Part shown: piece after piece, positions 1 to 12,125 of the stretch
Layout: each line of letters opens with the position of its first letter
How positions within the stretch are numbered: position 1 is the stretch's first letter
Source: Glebionis coronaria
Taxonomy: Eukaryota; Streptophyta; Magnoliopsida; Asterales; Asteraceae
Assembly (NCBI GenBank): GCA_025667525.1
Contig: CM046876.1
Location: 17,037,320 to 17,101,319 of the forward strand
DNA: 64,000 nucleotides
Reading direction: 5' to 3'
Made by a program: the position numbers and the translations under genes
The notes under the pieces: generated by a model
The model's database searches: none
What the model saw: the letters and a program-made list of their open reading frames with translations, nothing else
Told to the model about the DNA's origin: nothing

Positions 1-2428
1 CTTTGAACAAAAGTACGGTGAGACATTTAGTGAATCTTAGGACCGTTTTAAGGAACTTTTAAGAAAGTGTCCACAACATGGTTTTACAAAAGTGCATCAA
101 ATTAATACTTTTTACAATGGTTTAAGCGTGAATGACCAAGATTTACTAAATAGTGCCTCGGGGGGGTAACATTTTGGTTAAGTCATCGAATGCCGCGTGG
201 GATATTATTGAGAATAAGTCTAGAGTGAAAACTAAGAGTGTTCGGACTAATGTGGCTAGTGCTAGTACTAGTGACGCCGACAAGAGAATTGATAAGCTTA
301 CTTCGATTGTTGAAGCACTTGCTCTACAAACCGCTAACAATACCAAAAACATCAATGCGCAAGTTAATGCTTTGAGTCAGTCATGTGAAATATGTGGGGA
401 TCTCATTAATACACCGATTGTCCTTCGACTCATGACAATCCGGAAAATGTGTATGCCGCTAACGGTAAGTTTTCTACGGGAGGCTATCAAGCACGTCCTC
501 AAGGTGACCGCAATTTGCTCAGTTATCGTTCAAACAACTTCCTTTCACCACCCGGTTTTCCTCCTCAAAACCAAAACAACCTCAATCGCAACAATCAAAA
601 CCAAACTCGAGCTCCAAATCAATATCAAACCCAAAGAAACCCATATCCACCTCAAGGAAATAACCAAGTTTACCAACAACCCGCTTATCAACCACCTGCC
701 TACCATGCTCTCCCTCCCAACCAACCCACCGCATTTAATCACGAGGTTGAAACTTACATGAGGACTAGTGACGCGCTGGTGCAGAATCTTCAGCGGCAAA
801 TCATCAACTTGAAAGAAGATATGGCGAAACAAGGGAATGATCTTCGAGCTGATATGCGAAACTCTTTGAGCAGTCAAACAAATGACTTAAGGGATATGAT
901 GGCTAGTTTCTTCCAAATTAATCAAGCCTCTGGTTCGGGTTCTCTTCCGAGTAACACCGTTACTAATCCAAGAGGGGAGATGAAAGCAATCACCACCCGA
1001 AGTGGCAAAGGTTTAAAGGAAACCGAGATTCCTACACCTACACCGGTGATTGTGACAAAGGAAAACGAGTCCCCTTCTCCAATCCCTCCACCTTCTACTT
1101 CCACCCCTCCACCACCCAAGGATGTGAGTGAAAATTCCATTCCAAAGCCTTCATCTCAACCTAATATACATTATCCCTCAAGGTTGAGGAAAGACAAATT
1201 GAAGAACAAAGATGATATTCAGGTTTCTAACTTTCTTAAAATGTTTAAACAACTGAATTTCAACATCTCCTTTGCCGAGGCTCTCGCTCACATGCCGAAG
1301 TATGCTAAAATGTTTAAAGATCTTCTCAGTGACAAAGAAAAGCTTCTTGATATCGCTCAGACCCAACTTAATGAGAATTGCACCGCAGTGCTCTTACGAA
1401 AATTACCAACCAAACTTGGTGATCTGTGTCATTTTCTCATTCCTTGCAACTTCCCCAGGGTAGAGAATTGTATGGCCCTAGCCGATCTAGGTGCTAGTAT
1501 AAACTTAATGCCGTTAAGTGTTTGGAAACAATTATCTCTGCCCGAGCTAGTCCCCACACGAATGACCTTGGAATTAGCTAACCATACGGTTGCTTATCCG
1601 GTGGGGATAGCCGAAAATGTCTTCGTCGGTGTCGATAAATTCACCTTTCCGGTGGATTTTGTTGTCGTTGACTACGAGATGGATCCCCGTGTTCCATTAA
1701 TCGTTGGACGTCCATTCTTGAGGACCGGTCGCACTCTCATTGATGTAGCCGCGGGCGAATTAATCATGAGAGTTGGTGACGATAAAATGGTCTTCAACAT
1801 GGGTAAAATTTCTAAGCAACCTTCTGAACACGAGAGCGTTAATTTCATTGACGTTCTTGATGAGGCTTGTGAAGAGCATTTCAAAGACGCTTGTAAAAGT
1901 AGTTCTTCTTCTCTACCCATTGTTGAGACCGTTGCCTCTATTGCTCCCTCACTAACTCCATTTAGAGAAAGTGAGTTCCTTTTGAAAGAATTTGAAGCAA
2001 CTTTAGGGGATGTGGACTTAAAATATGACGATTCTCCCTCCAATTGGGATGAAGACATTCGTACCATTGAGAAACTTCCCAATGAGGACCGTATTTCTCC
2101 CCCTTCTCCTAAGGAAATCTCTATCGATGATCCGAGTTTAACTACGCCTTCCATCGAAAATCCTCCGGATTTAGAACTTAAGGATTTATCGTCTCATCTC
2201 GAATACGTTTTCCTTGAAGACAATAATAAGTTACCCGTCATCATCGCAAAGGACTTGAAAGAAGAAGAAAAATCTCGACTTATCGACGTGCTGAAGAATC
2301 ATAAGAAAGCAATTGCTTGGAAAATTTCTGATATCCGCGGAATTTATCTGAACTTTTGTACTTATAAAATTCTCATGGAGGATGACTTTAAACCCGCAAT
2401 CCAAAGCCAAAGAAGGTTTAATCCTTGA
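1..2428 (+). pseudogene. Athila gag and aspartic protease, degenerate
   Basis: The first 150 bases encode the end of the capsid-type gag domain (...FYNGLSVNDQDLLNSASGG). A stop near 40 and a frameshift at the G run near 165 break it. The frame from 153 continues to a zinc-knuckle start (CEICG near 395), then shifts to the frame open from 449 to 2428. That frame holds a Gln/Asn/Pro-rich linker, a coiled segment (about 770-900), a proline-rich spacer, and the retropepsin near 1480-1770 (DLGASINLMPLS, and VGRPFLRTGR downstream). An acidic linker follows, and the frame ends at a TGA where the RT N-terminus should continue. Homologous protein is encoded at 59764-62700. Confidence 0.88.
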
Positions 2429-3713
2429 ATTCATGACGTCATCAAGAAAGAATTTGTCAAACTTCTAGATGCCGGAATGATTTACCCTATTTCGGATTCG
2501 CCTTGGGTTAGCCCCGTCCATTGTGTGCCTAAGAAAGGCGGAATAACCGTTGTTCCCAATGAAAACAACGAGTTGATTCCTACTCGCCTTGTTACGGGTT
2601 GGCGAGTTTGCATAGACTATCGCAAGCCCAATAACGCCACTCGCAAGGATCATTTTCCTCTTCCTTTCATGGATCAAATGCTCGAGCGTTTAGCGGGTAA
2701 TGATAAATATTGCTTCTTAGACGATTTCTTCGGGTATTTTCAAATTCCCATCGATCCTAAAGACCAAGAGAAAACCACATTCACTTGTCCTTATGGAACA
2801 TTTGCTTACAAAAGAATGCCATTCGGCTTATGTAATGCTCCTGGGACTTTCCAAAGGTGTATGATGGCTATCTTCCATGACATGGTTGAAGAAACTATGG
2901 AAGTCTTCATGGATGATTTCTCGGTCTATGGTGATTCTTTCTCTACTTGCCTTGCCAATTTAGAACGTATGCTCAAATGATGTGAAGACACTCGTCTTGT
3001 TCTCAATTGGGAAAAATGCCATTTCATGGTAAAAGAAGGCATTGTTCTTGGTCATAAAATCTCCAAAACCGGTATTGAAGTAGATCGTGCTAAAGTTGAA
3101 GTGATTGCTAGGTTACCTCCACCTTCAACCGTGAAGGGTGTGAGAAGTTTCCTTGGTCATGCGGGTTTCTATCGTCGTTTCATTCAAGATTTTTCTAAGA
3201 TTTCTCGCCCGATGACCCACCTCTTGGAAAAACATACTCCCTTTATCTTTTCTAAAGAGTGTATTGAATCTTTTAATCCTCTTAAGGATAAATTAACTAA
3301 GGCACCGGTCTTGGTTACCCCTAATTGGGAGTTACCTTTTGAATTGATGTGTGATGCTAGCGATTTTGCTATTGGAGCGGTTTTGGGCCAAAGAGTGAAT
3401 AAACATTTCCAACCAATCCATTATGCTAGCAAGATAATGACGGGGGCTCTATTGCATTATACCACTACCGAAAAAGAGCTTTTAGCTGTAGTGTACGCTT
3501 TTGAAAAATTCTGCCCCTATCTTGTTCTTTCCACCACCATTGTCTATACCGATCATTCCGCGTTGAAGTACTTGTTAACTAAACAAGATTCCAAGCCAAG
3601 ACTTCTTCGTTGGGTTTTGCTCCTACAAGAATTTAAAATCGAAATTCGTGATAAAAAGGGAGCGGAAAACCTAGCCGCGGACCATCTTAGTAGACTCGAG
3701 GATCCTTATCAAG
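2429..3713 (+). pseudogene. Athila reverse transcriptase and RNase H, degenerate
   Basis: Reading resumes after the TGA at 2428 with IHDVIKKEFVKLLDAGMIYP, the usual RT entry. Palm motifs follow: YCFLDD (about 2708), TFAYKRMPFGLCNAP (about 2799-2843) and the catalytic FMDDFSVYG (about 2908). A TGA near 2978 interrupts after NLERMLK. The connection domain ([17 protein letters not shown]) and RNase H follow, including [15 protein letters not shown] (about 3348), TTEKELLAV and [10 protein letters not shown]. The enzyme would copy element RNA into DNA. Catalytic residues are still readable, so inactivation is by stops, not loss of the active site. Confidence 0.88.
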
Positions 3714-5070
3714 GGGAGCTCCCAAATCAAGCAATTAATGACTCTTTTCCCCTTGAGGCCTTGATGTCTATTAACTCCAATGATGAAACCCCATGGTTTG
3801 TGGACATTGCAAACTATTTGGCGGGTGGAATTCTTATGGAAGGGTTAACGTCCCAACAAAAGAAAAAGTTCTTCAAAGACATTAAACACTATTATTGGGA
3901 CGACCCTTACCTTTTCAAACAATGTGCAGATCTCGTCATTCGTAGGTGTTTTGATGGGCCGGCAGCGTTACTAATTCTAGAAGCTTGCCACAAAGGACCC
4001 ACCGGTGGTCACTTTGGTCCTAATTACACCGCGAAGAAAGTTTTCGACTCTAGATTTTATTGGCCCACCATTTATCATGACGCTCATGAAATGGTTAAGC
4101 GTTGTGATACTTGCCAAAGATAAGGCAAGATCACACATAAAGATGAGATGCCTCGAAATTTTATCCAAGAATGTGAAATCTTTGACGTATGGGGCATCGA
4201 CTTTATGGGTCCATTTCCATCATCTAAAGGGAACAAATACATCCTCGTAGCCGTTAACTACGTATCTAAATGGGTTGAAGCAAAGGATTTACCTACTAAC
4301 GATGCGAGGGTGGTTGTGAACTTTCTGAAGCAACTATTTGCTCGATTCGGTGTTCCTCGTGCTATCATCAGTGACCGCGGGACTCGTTTTTGCAATGATC
4401 AATTTGCTCGAGTCATGGCTAAGTACGGTGTCAATCACCGTCTTTCCACCGCTTATCATCCCCAAACAAATGGTCAAGCCGAGATTTCTAACCGTGGATT
4501 GAAGAGAATATTAGAGCGTACTGTGGGAGAGCATCGTGCCTCGTGGGCCGATAAGTTAGATGATGCTTTGTGGGCTTTCCGTACCGCATATAAGACACCG
4601 ATTGGTTGCACTCCATATCATCTTGTGTACGGGAAGGCATGCCACCTCCCTATTTAATTGAAGCATAAGGCGTATTGGGCCTTGAAGTGGGCTAATTTTG
4701 ACATCAACAAAGCCGGTGATCTTCGGAAGATTCAACTCAACGAGAACTAAGGAATGAAGCTTATGAGAATTCATTGATCTACAAGGAGAAACCCAAGATC
4801 GTCCATGATGCAAGGATTAAGAACCGAGAGTTTCACGTTGGTGATCAAGTGTTACTCTTTAACTCTCGGTTGAAGATCTTCTCGGGCAAGCTGAAGAGCC
4901 GTTGGTCTGGTCCATTCACCGTCGCCAAAGTCTTCCCTTATGGCACCATTGAACTTTCTCAACCAAATGGGCCGAATTTTAAAGTGAATGGCCAGCGTGT
5001 GAAGCTGTACTTTGGTGAGGACATCTCTCATGAGATGATTCAATCCCTCACCATGTTTCCCTTGAATTAG
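3714..5070 (+). pseudogene. Athila integrase, degenerate
   Basis: The HHCC zinc-binding region is visible ([12 protein letters not shown] then CDTCQR, about 3985-4121), followed by a TAA. The DDE core begins at [11 protein letters not shown] (about 4180) and continues with [11 protein letters not shown] (about 4365) and [13 protein letters not shown] (about 4456). A TAA at about 4657 and a frameshift follow. The C-terminal domain (EFHVGDQVLLFNSRLK, SRWSGPFTVAKVFPYG) is recovered in another frame and ends at the TAG at 5068-5070. Confidence 0.88.
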
Positions 5071-7133
5071 TTCTGGGTCGAGTCAGGCTCGTGACTCGGT
5101 TATCAAATACAAGCGCTTCTCGGGAGGCAACCCGTTGATCTATCCTTTACCGTTTTCATAATAAGTGTAGGGGGAGCCCCGTAGGTGTTTGTTGTCTTGT
5201 TTCTTATGATGTGCAGGGATTAAAGCTTCAAAGATACACTTTTGATGACATTTGACGACCGTGATCCCGTGCACCCGTCTTCCCGGTTATATCCTAAACT
5301 GTCGTGATTCAATATTTCATATCTTATATGTTCACATTGAAATCACTATAGTTGTCCTTCCCTTAGCAAGATTTAAACAAAGTGCACAATATCCTAAGTG
5401 TAGGGGAGTTTACTCCCACATGCTTAAACATTGAGGACAATGTTTATATCAAGTGTAGGGGGACTTCTATCGAAGTAAGTGGTCTTTTCCATGAATTTTT
5501 CCTCATTTTAACCGGAAAATTTGATTTTTCGATATTTTTCAAAAATTTTAATCTATTTTGGCCTAGTTGTATAGTAGTATTTTCCTTTGCTATCGTTATT
5601 TACTTTCTTTGATAGAATAAATTTTGAATAAAGTGGTTTTAATTTTTCAAAGTCATGAATCTTTTGACTCAACCCGAGTTTACTTATTCAAGTTTACTCT
5701 AGCTAGTATCCTTAACGTGTTTAAGTCAAGTTTTGCTAGGCTTTTATATAGGGAACTTTAAAACGCGAAAGTCTTAACTCTCACGGGTTAAGAACAAGAA
5801 ATTTTCGCAAGTTCCTATATTTGATCCTAGAAAGTCGTTTATCAAGGAAACTTTAAAATGCAAATTCTAAACTTGAAAAAGTCTAAGAAGTTGCAAGATC
5901 TTATAGATGACTTGAAAACTCAAAACTTTGATTTAATTGGCTAAGCATCCACGAGTCTCATTCTTTGAGATTTTAAATTGTGGAGAACGAGAGATGATAG
6001 AGTCAATTATAAGTTTGGTATTCTTTCATGAATTTATGTGAGTTGATTATAAGCTTATTCTCCCATAGCTTGTTAATAAATATATTTGCAATAAATAAGG
6101 TTGGACGATTTGAAAAGTTACTTAACTTCTAGCACATGATCGTTTAAAAGTTGCTCGGTATTAATTAGAGTTCATAGCCAAGGCATAACTTATTGAAGCG
6201 GGATGCGAAGATTGGCGAGTCCGAAAAGGTCCTAACAAGATATGAGGGCTACATTTTGTTGCTAAAGATCCCAAGTGATGTGAAGAATCATTTATCAAAA
6301 ATCAATATGAAGGATCGAGACACACGGCGAAAAGCAAATACTCCCCTAAAGATCATGGAGAAGTCTATCCAAAAAGGCCCTAACAAGGTATGAGGATAAA
6401 TAGATCCTAGTCCTAAAAGGAGACGGATCATTGTATATCAAAATCTAAAATAAAGATTGGAGAAAAATGAAGAAGTCGTGGTCCAAGTATGAAGAATCTC
6501 TCAAAAACTTCAAGTGAAGAAATTCCCATTATGAAGAGAAGACCATAATTTCAAGAACGTCTATCAAGATTTGAAGTATGAAGTCGCTGCCAAATATCGG
6601 TCCGAGAAAGGTCTCAAATCGTGAAGCGGGTTATGCCAAGATATGAACTTTATGAGGTCCCGAGAAGAAGTTTTAAAAGATTTTGTCCTTTAGCTAACTA
6701 TTGATTAAATCGTCCTACTTTATTTTCAGCCTAATAAACTATTAAATAAGTCAAACAATGCATCCTCGTGATCATTTAAAACAATCATAAAATATAAGAG
6801 ATACACCTAGGAATAAGGGAGTCTAAGTGAATAATTGGGCCACATGAGTTCGTGTTAGTTTACTAACTTATAATAACAATGATCTCGTTTATAAGCTTGG
6901 TGTAGGGAACGTGAAACTTGAGGATGATAAACATTCATGACAACCAAAACCCCAATGTAAGTCTTTGATTTCTTTACTTGTTTTGTATATATTTCCATCT
7001 TTTTAGTTTCCTTAATGTTTAGTATTTAATACTGCAAAGGTGTGTTAATTATGATGAGAAATGTAATATGTGCTTTGAAATTAATGCATTGCATGAGGGC
7101 ATTGCAATGGTCAAGTGTAGGAGATTTATTAAG
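5071..7133 (+). other. Non-coding tail of Athila element with repeated PPT-like motifs
   Basis: There is no credible coding frame over 2 kb. Athila relatives can carry an env-like ORF in this position, and I see none. The first 470 bases are homologous to 63530-64000 of the second Athila element. The motif AAGTGTAGGGG or a close variant occurs near 5163, 5396, 5450 and, just before the LTR, near 7113. Related phrases around 6225-6260 and 6370-6400 (CTAACAAG.TATGAGG) suggest internal duplication. Confidence 0.7.
7113..7133 (+). other. Polypurine tract before the 3' LTR (candidate)
   Basis: AAGTGTAGGAGATTTATTAAG ends exactly where the LTR comparison places the TGTG start. This is the expected position for plus-strand priming. 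It is weaker than the G-richer upstream copies. Confidence 0.5.
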
Positions 7134-7567
7134 TGTGAAAACACTTATCCTTTTACCGCTTATTTCCAATAATAACAAGACCAAAACGTGTATTTTATGT
7201 CGTAAAAGTCGGAATTATACGTGGTTTGTGTTTTTATAGTGTTTCAGGATAAAAACATGAAAAGGGGAGAAAACGCGGGCTATCACGGGCTTTTATCGAA
7301 GAAAACGAGAAAAGACGAAGTCAAAAGATCAAGAGTGCAAAAAGAACGGAAGTCCAAGGCCTATTCTGAAGATTTATCGAAGAAAAAGTCTAAAGACGGA
7401 AGTTTAATGAAGTCGAAGAACCAAGTCTAATTAAAGAAGAAAATTATAAGACGAGTTCAATTTATATCGACAAATCCCGAGACGACGTCGAGAAAGACAA
7501 AGAATTTAAATCGAGTCGAGACGTGAAGGAAGAAAGAAGGAAGCATCAACACTTAACCTCCCCACCT

Positions 7568-7579
7568 CCTATATATACC
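7568..7579 (+). promoter_or_regulatory. LTR promoter TATA box
   Basis: CCTATATATACC sits about 435 bases into the LTR. The other LTR has CCTATATATACC at the matching place (58131-58142), after a similar CCTCCC/ACTCCC stretch. Transcription should begin shortly downstream, which puts the motif array into the RNA leader. Confidence 0.6.
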
Positions 7580-8102
7580 CTCCTAATATGTCATTAGGAG
7601 GGTGTTAGTTAGTTTATTAGTTAATTTTTCTAGTTTTATTTTTAAGTGTGTTTTTATTTTCCTTCTCTCTAGTTTTTCAATCTTATCAAACCTTCATTAA
7701 TCTTGTAATCTTTGATTTTAATCCTCAAATTAATCAAGTTTATTTCATAATTCTCATTCTACCTTTCTTAATAATCTATTGCTTTTGCTTAATTAATCAT
7801 GTAGTTGGTTTTATTTTGTTGATGATGTGATTGTTTTGCTTATTTGATTGAGCTTATTGAGTTGGTGTGTTTAGAGTTTTTAGATTAAAGTGCTTATTTG
7901 CTTAATTTTTATGTTTAATAGTTTTTAAAATAAATTGATATTGATAGTTTAATATTTTCATAAAAAGTTGATTTTAAATTTTTGCTTATTAAGTGGTTTT
8001 AAAAGTTTTTAAATTGTGTTTTATTATCTTTTTTCTAAAAGTTGATTTGGTAAAAGTTTTGGTAAGTGCTTATTGTGGTTTTGCTTATTTGTCTTAATTC
8101 GG

Positions 8103-8675
8103 GTTTTAGAAACCCTAACTTTCCGAACTAAATAGTTTACCAGCTTATTCTGAAATACATTGAGTCTCCATTTCCCGAATTGAGTTCATAGTTTAATATT
8201 CCGAGTTAAGTGTCTGATTGTATTCCGAGTTACATTAGAATCTACAACATTCCGAACTAGCTTCAAATATTGATATTCTGAACTAGGTTCGGGCTGCCTT
8301 ATTCCGAGTCATGTCCGGATTATCATATCCCGAATTAAGTCCATCATTACTCCATTCTGAATTACATCATTGATGAGTATTCCGAACTATGTTTAAGATG
8401 AGTATTCCGAACTATGTTGAAGACTAGTATTCCGAACTACGTCCTTGTTGTCATTCCGAGTTAGGTCAGCAATTCCATATTTCGAGTTATATCAAAAACC
8501 CATATCCCGGATTGTGTGTGACTGTTTTCCGAATTACGTGTGAACTCAAGTTTTCCGAACTACGTAAAGGACTCTACATTCCGAACTGTATCAAGTTTAC
8601 ATATTCCGAGTTGCACTAGGAATTCAGGATTCCGAACTAGGTTCTTGGTGATCAGATTTCGAATTAATTTTCGGT
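8103..8675 (+). repeat. Dispersed-motif array ATTCCGAACTA in the LTR
   Basis: About 22 copies of ATTCCGA(A/G)(C/T)TA and near variants are spaced roughly 20-35 bases apart. The spacers are unlike one another, so this is not a tandem satellite. All copies are on the + strand. A matching array with a different core (ATTCCGATCTGG) occupies the same LTR position at 58740-59170. Confidence 0.85.
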
Positions 8676-9034
8676 TCTTTATTTCTCTATTTGTTTTCAA
8701 AAGCTTTATTTTTCACGCCAATTTTACTTAGTTTATTTTCAAAAGTGTTTTGTCCTAGTTTAAGTTTTTATTAAAGTTTACATTTTTATAAGTTTTAAGT
8801 TTCAAATTTACTTTCAAAGTTTTAATTTTTCTTCATTTATGTTTAAACCTTAATTTTTAGTTTAACTTTTAAAGCTTTAATTTTTACTAAACGACATTTA
8901 CTTTTAGTTTAAAATAGATAATCGCTCCCTTTTATTTTCCACCAAGAACGACTGAGTCGCACCTTCAACTGGTAATCAATTTGAAAAGACTGGAATAACG
9001 AATCTTTTTTCATACTAGGTAAATCCTTGTATCA

Positions 9035-9822
9035 GGGATCAAGAGGATAATCATAAGTAAACATACTTAACACATTAAGTGATCATTTATTAATGATTGG
9101 AATGTAGAAAAGAGATTTGAAGCAGAAAGTTGTCCAAAAAAGTTCATTGGAAAATGGAGAAATTATCCACTATTTTTAGGAGAAAGGGTCCAACGGCTAT
9201 CTGAGCGCGGTTCAAGAAATAGGTTGGCGGTTCTATATCAATAAGGAACCGCAAGTACCTATATTGATCCACGGGCTCTAGAGTCCGCTCCTTTTTTAAC
9301 ATGTAGTGGGGAAATTCCATCTCGTGAAAAACTTATCCAAAAAGAATATCCTTTGGCTATTTGGAATATCCTAAATTTAAATTTTCATTTTCAATTTTAA
9401 TAAAAATGTTCTTAAAAATAAAGTTTATTAAAATATTTTGTCACATTTGAATAAATTTGAGTTTTAAGGTTAATCACTTTTAATTAGGCCTAAACATGTA
9501 TAAGATATGTTTGTGTAAGACTTAGATGATTATTATTTTAATGATAGTGTTCGTTAAATAATTCGTCTTACGGTTATCTTTGACGATAAATGTTTTATAC
9601 TCTGTCGTGATCAAAACAAAAAAAAAATTAGTTATTACAAATAATGTTTTTAGGCATTGGTTGCATTAACATGATGGACGGAAGTTATTCACCGAGTGAT
9701 TACCATTCTACCTACTCAAGTCACGCGTGAATTTGTGATTGAAGGATGAGCCACTCATTAGGGGCGGAGGGATGTTAAAAGATATGGAGACAGTACCCTT
9801 AACATCATGTCGAATATTATTA
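9035..9822. other. Intergenic, no feature recognised
   Basis: Ordinary AT-rich sequence flanking the LTR. There is no open frame of note and no terminal repeats that I could pair. Confidence 0.5.
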
Positions 9823-9833
9823 ATTTATATAGT

Positions 9834-10058
9834 GGGTTTTGCTAACCACCACCGTATGAGTGGTTTTTTAGTTTTCCACAATTAAACTCATTGCCAAATT
9901 TGAACTCATAATTTCTCTAAATACATTATTTTTATATATAGTTAAAGTAGGTTACTTTTAATAACGTATGCATTAATATCAAGTAATTTCATATTTAAAA
10001 ATATTTTTAATTATAAAAAGGTAAAAAAACACTCATATAATGGTAGTTAGCAAAACTC
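9834..10058. mobile_element. Small Mutator-like MITE (225 bp)
   Basis: The ends are inverted copies over about 40 bases (GGGTTTTGCTAACCACCACC left; GAGTTTTGCTAACTACCATT on the reverse strand at the right). Both sides are flanked by ATTTATATAGT (9823-9833 and 10059-10069). An exact 9-11 bp duplication points to Mutator-type transposition. Confidence 0.8.
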
Positions 10059-10069
10059 ATTTATATAGT

Positions 10070-10890
10070 ATAATTTGTAGTTTTATAAGTTGGTTTTAGA
10101 GATGCCTTCAACCTATTTATGAAATTACCCTCGATGTTTAACTTGTTCAACATAAAAGCTCATTTAACAAACAAAAATACTTATCCTTATTCTCTTTCTC
10201 ATATATTTTGGAATCAAGCACAAAACTATTCGATCACTTATAAATCTATAATTGATCATTTTTAGACTTAAAAAATACAGCAAAGTACCCGTTCAAAGAG
10301 GCGGAAACCACATAATATAAGATTGTATTTTTCTTGGTGTATTACTAGGCATAAGTTGCAATTTTGCTTTTTTACATTGTATAAGATTATAAGCTGCTAA
10401 TTTAATGTAGTCTTTTTTTAATCATGATGTTTTTCATAAAGTTTTTTTTTTATAATATGGCAAAAAAAAAATTTCTTTAATAAATGTGGCATTAATTTTT
10501 TACCCTCGATATTTTGATATCTTGGCTCTGCCACTGCCACTCATCAACGGTGAACGATTAAAAGTTGTGGGTTCGAGTTTTTTGTTTAATGCTTTTATTT
10601 GGTATATGAGTGTGTATGTGTATTTATCTGAATATATTTTGTATAAAGCGAGTATTTTAAAAAACGGTGAGTTAGTGATGACTATTACGGTTGAATGTTA
10701 AACGCGAGTGAGTTGAAGTGAGAAGAGAGAGAAAAGTAAAGTCGAGAGGGAAGAGAAACTCATGAGGTCATTGCTATCATGTCTATAGTGGTAAAGTATC
10801 ATTGTTTTTCTTTTGATTGTGAGTGTAAATGAGTGTTTAGTATGATATATTTTATATGAAATGAGTATTTTAATGAAATGTGTATTTAAC
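10070..10890. other. Intergenic, no feature recognised
   Basis: AT-rich with homopolymers. A lone GTGGGTTCGAGTTTT near 10567 resembles a pol III box B but has no supporting structure. Confidence 0.4.
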
Positions 10891-10897
10891 GTGAAAA

Positions 10898-11075
10898 GAA
10901 ACCAACTGTCTTAGCACAGTTGACCACCAAAATATTATTGGGGAAGTATATTTGAAGAGGTCTCGGGTTCGAGCTTCAAGAAATATCTTTGAAGAGGTCT
11001 CGGGTTCGAGACTTGCATACTACCTAATTAGATGTCACTGCGAGCTCAATTACTAATAACTAACTAGCCGTTAAA
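10898..11075 (+). mobile_element. tRNA-derived SINE-like remnant
   Basis: CTTAGCACAGTTGACCACC (about 10911) resembles a tRNA box A. Box B-like GGGTTCGAG occurs twice (about 10964 and 11001) because a 36-base unit (GAAGAGGTCTCGGGTTCGAG) is duplicated. A short A-rich tail follows near 11075. No target duplication was identified. Confidence 0.4.
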
Positions 11076-11507
11076 AAAAATACTTATAACAATATTTTAT
11101 AAAATAACTTATTAAGTCATCTCTACTCTTTGATATGGTAAATTCTGCAAATCATCATTCATCTTAGACAGCAAGAAAATCTCCTTTATATAGTAAAAAT
11201 CATTTTCAAATTACACAATCATACATCCCAAAAATAGCTATGTTTTGTGAATTTATTATTTATAGATATAGTAAACGAAGCCAAAACAATCACCAATCCC
11301 ATTAAAACCCATTATGACAACCTAACCAACTTTTTCACCTAGGTTTTATTATGTCATATTTATAGCCTAAATTATTCAAATGTTAGTACAATATCATTAT
11401 TGGTTCATTATAAAATAAATTATTAATTTCATATATTATTGAACTTTTCAAAATATATCGATTTGGCACTTGTACTCTTAAAAAGTTATACAATAACGAC
11501 AAACTTT

Positions 11508-11740
11508 CAACTTTGAATTTTTTCGGTCTTTCTTACTCAACTTTGACCAGAAATATCTTCATCTGTGTTATATAATACCGGATGAAAAATATATTTCTTG
11601 AAAATGTATTTAAATTTCAATCCATACATATATTTTTCATCAAATATTATAGAAACACAAATAAAATGTATATAGTTAAAGTTGAATAAGAAAGACCGAA
11701 AAAAGTTAAAATGGACACTTATTATGGGACGGAGGTAGTA
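11508..11740. mobile_element. Truncated Stowaway-like MITE
   Basis: The right end is GGGACGGAGGTAG, the typical Stowaway terminus read inward as CTACCTCCGTCCC. The interior is palindromic (TCGGTCTTTCTTACTCAACTT left, AGTTGAATAAGAAAGACCGA right). The left terminus is missing its outer 25-30 bases. The interior resembles the complete element at 47566-47820. Confidence 0.65.
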
Positions 11741-12125
11741 ACATGTCACGTTATAAATGATGTTACGTGTCAGCCTTTTGAGGGTAAGAAAACACTAATA
11801 AAAGTTCATTGTTATTATACAACTTTTTAAAAGTACACATACTGAATTAATATATTTTAAAAAGTTCATTGCTATTATATCACTTAAGCCCATGTTTTTA
11901 ATATTATTTTGTTGAATAAATTTGTTTAGAGACTGACATTAGCAAAATGTGACTGGCGTTAGTAAAGTGACAGACACTTTTAAGATTTTAAAAAGGTATT
12001 AAAGGATTTGCTTTGAATAATCGAAGTTGTGGACCATTGGACTTCCACCAGTATCTGTCCTATTGGCCAAGGAAACAAAGTTTGTAAACTAATTATGTCA
12101 AAAATAATAGATGCATGTCATGGAT

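Larger units (their letters stand above)
1..9034 (+). mobile_element. Athila-type Ty3/gypsy retrotransposon, 5' end outside the window
   Basis: Domains run in the order gag, zinc knuckle, protease, RT, RNase H, integrase, a 2-kb non-coding tail, and a 3' LTR. This is the Ty3 order. The RT block (FMDD catalytic box) and protease (DLGAS) resemble the Athila lineage. The coding part carries at least one frameshift in gag, TGA stops near 2428 and 2978, TAA near 4123, TAA near 4657 and a later frameshift, so this copy cannot make a full polyprotein. The LTR end was placed by comparison with the related LTR at 57626-59500, where the primer-binding site fixes the boundary. The 5' LTR and start of gag lie outside the window, so no target duplication can be tested. 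Confidence 0.9.
7134..9034 (+). repeat. 3' LTR of Athila element (about 1.9 kb)
   Basis: It starts TGTG and ends TTGTATCA, in register with the 5' LTR at 57626-59500. Shared landmarks are AATAACAAGACCAAAACGTG near 7170, the Lys-codon-rich block 7300-7430, the TATA box near 7570, CTTGTCTTA-like T-rich sequence, the CG-motif array, and TCCACCAAGA.CGACTG near 8938. The two LTRs are clearly homologous but strongly diverged, so they belong to different subfamilies or old insertions. Confidence 0.85.

Noticed and set aside
1672..2154. 160-codon - strand open frame
   Set aside because: Antisense shadow of the Athila protease/linker frame.
5252..5612. Env-like ORF downstream of integrase in the Athila element
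   Set aside because: Frames are short, and the homologous stretch at 63700-64000 does not keep them open, so no env-like gene is supported.
7258..7430. Lys-rich frame in the first LTR as a real protein
   Set aside because: Short, truncated relative to the other LTR, upstream of the promoter; kept only as a finding about conservation.
10560..10580. tRNA gene from GTGGGTTCGAG
   Set aside because: A lone box B-like word without acceptor stem, anticodon arm or box A.
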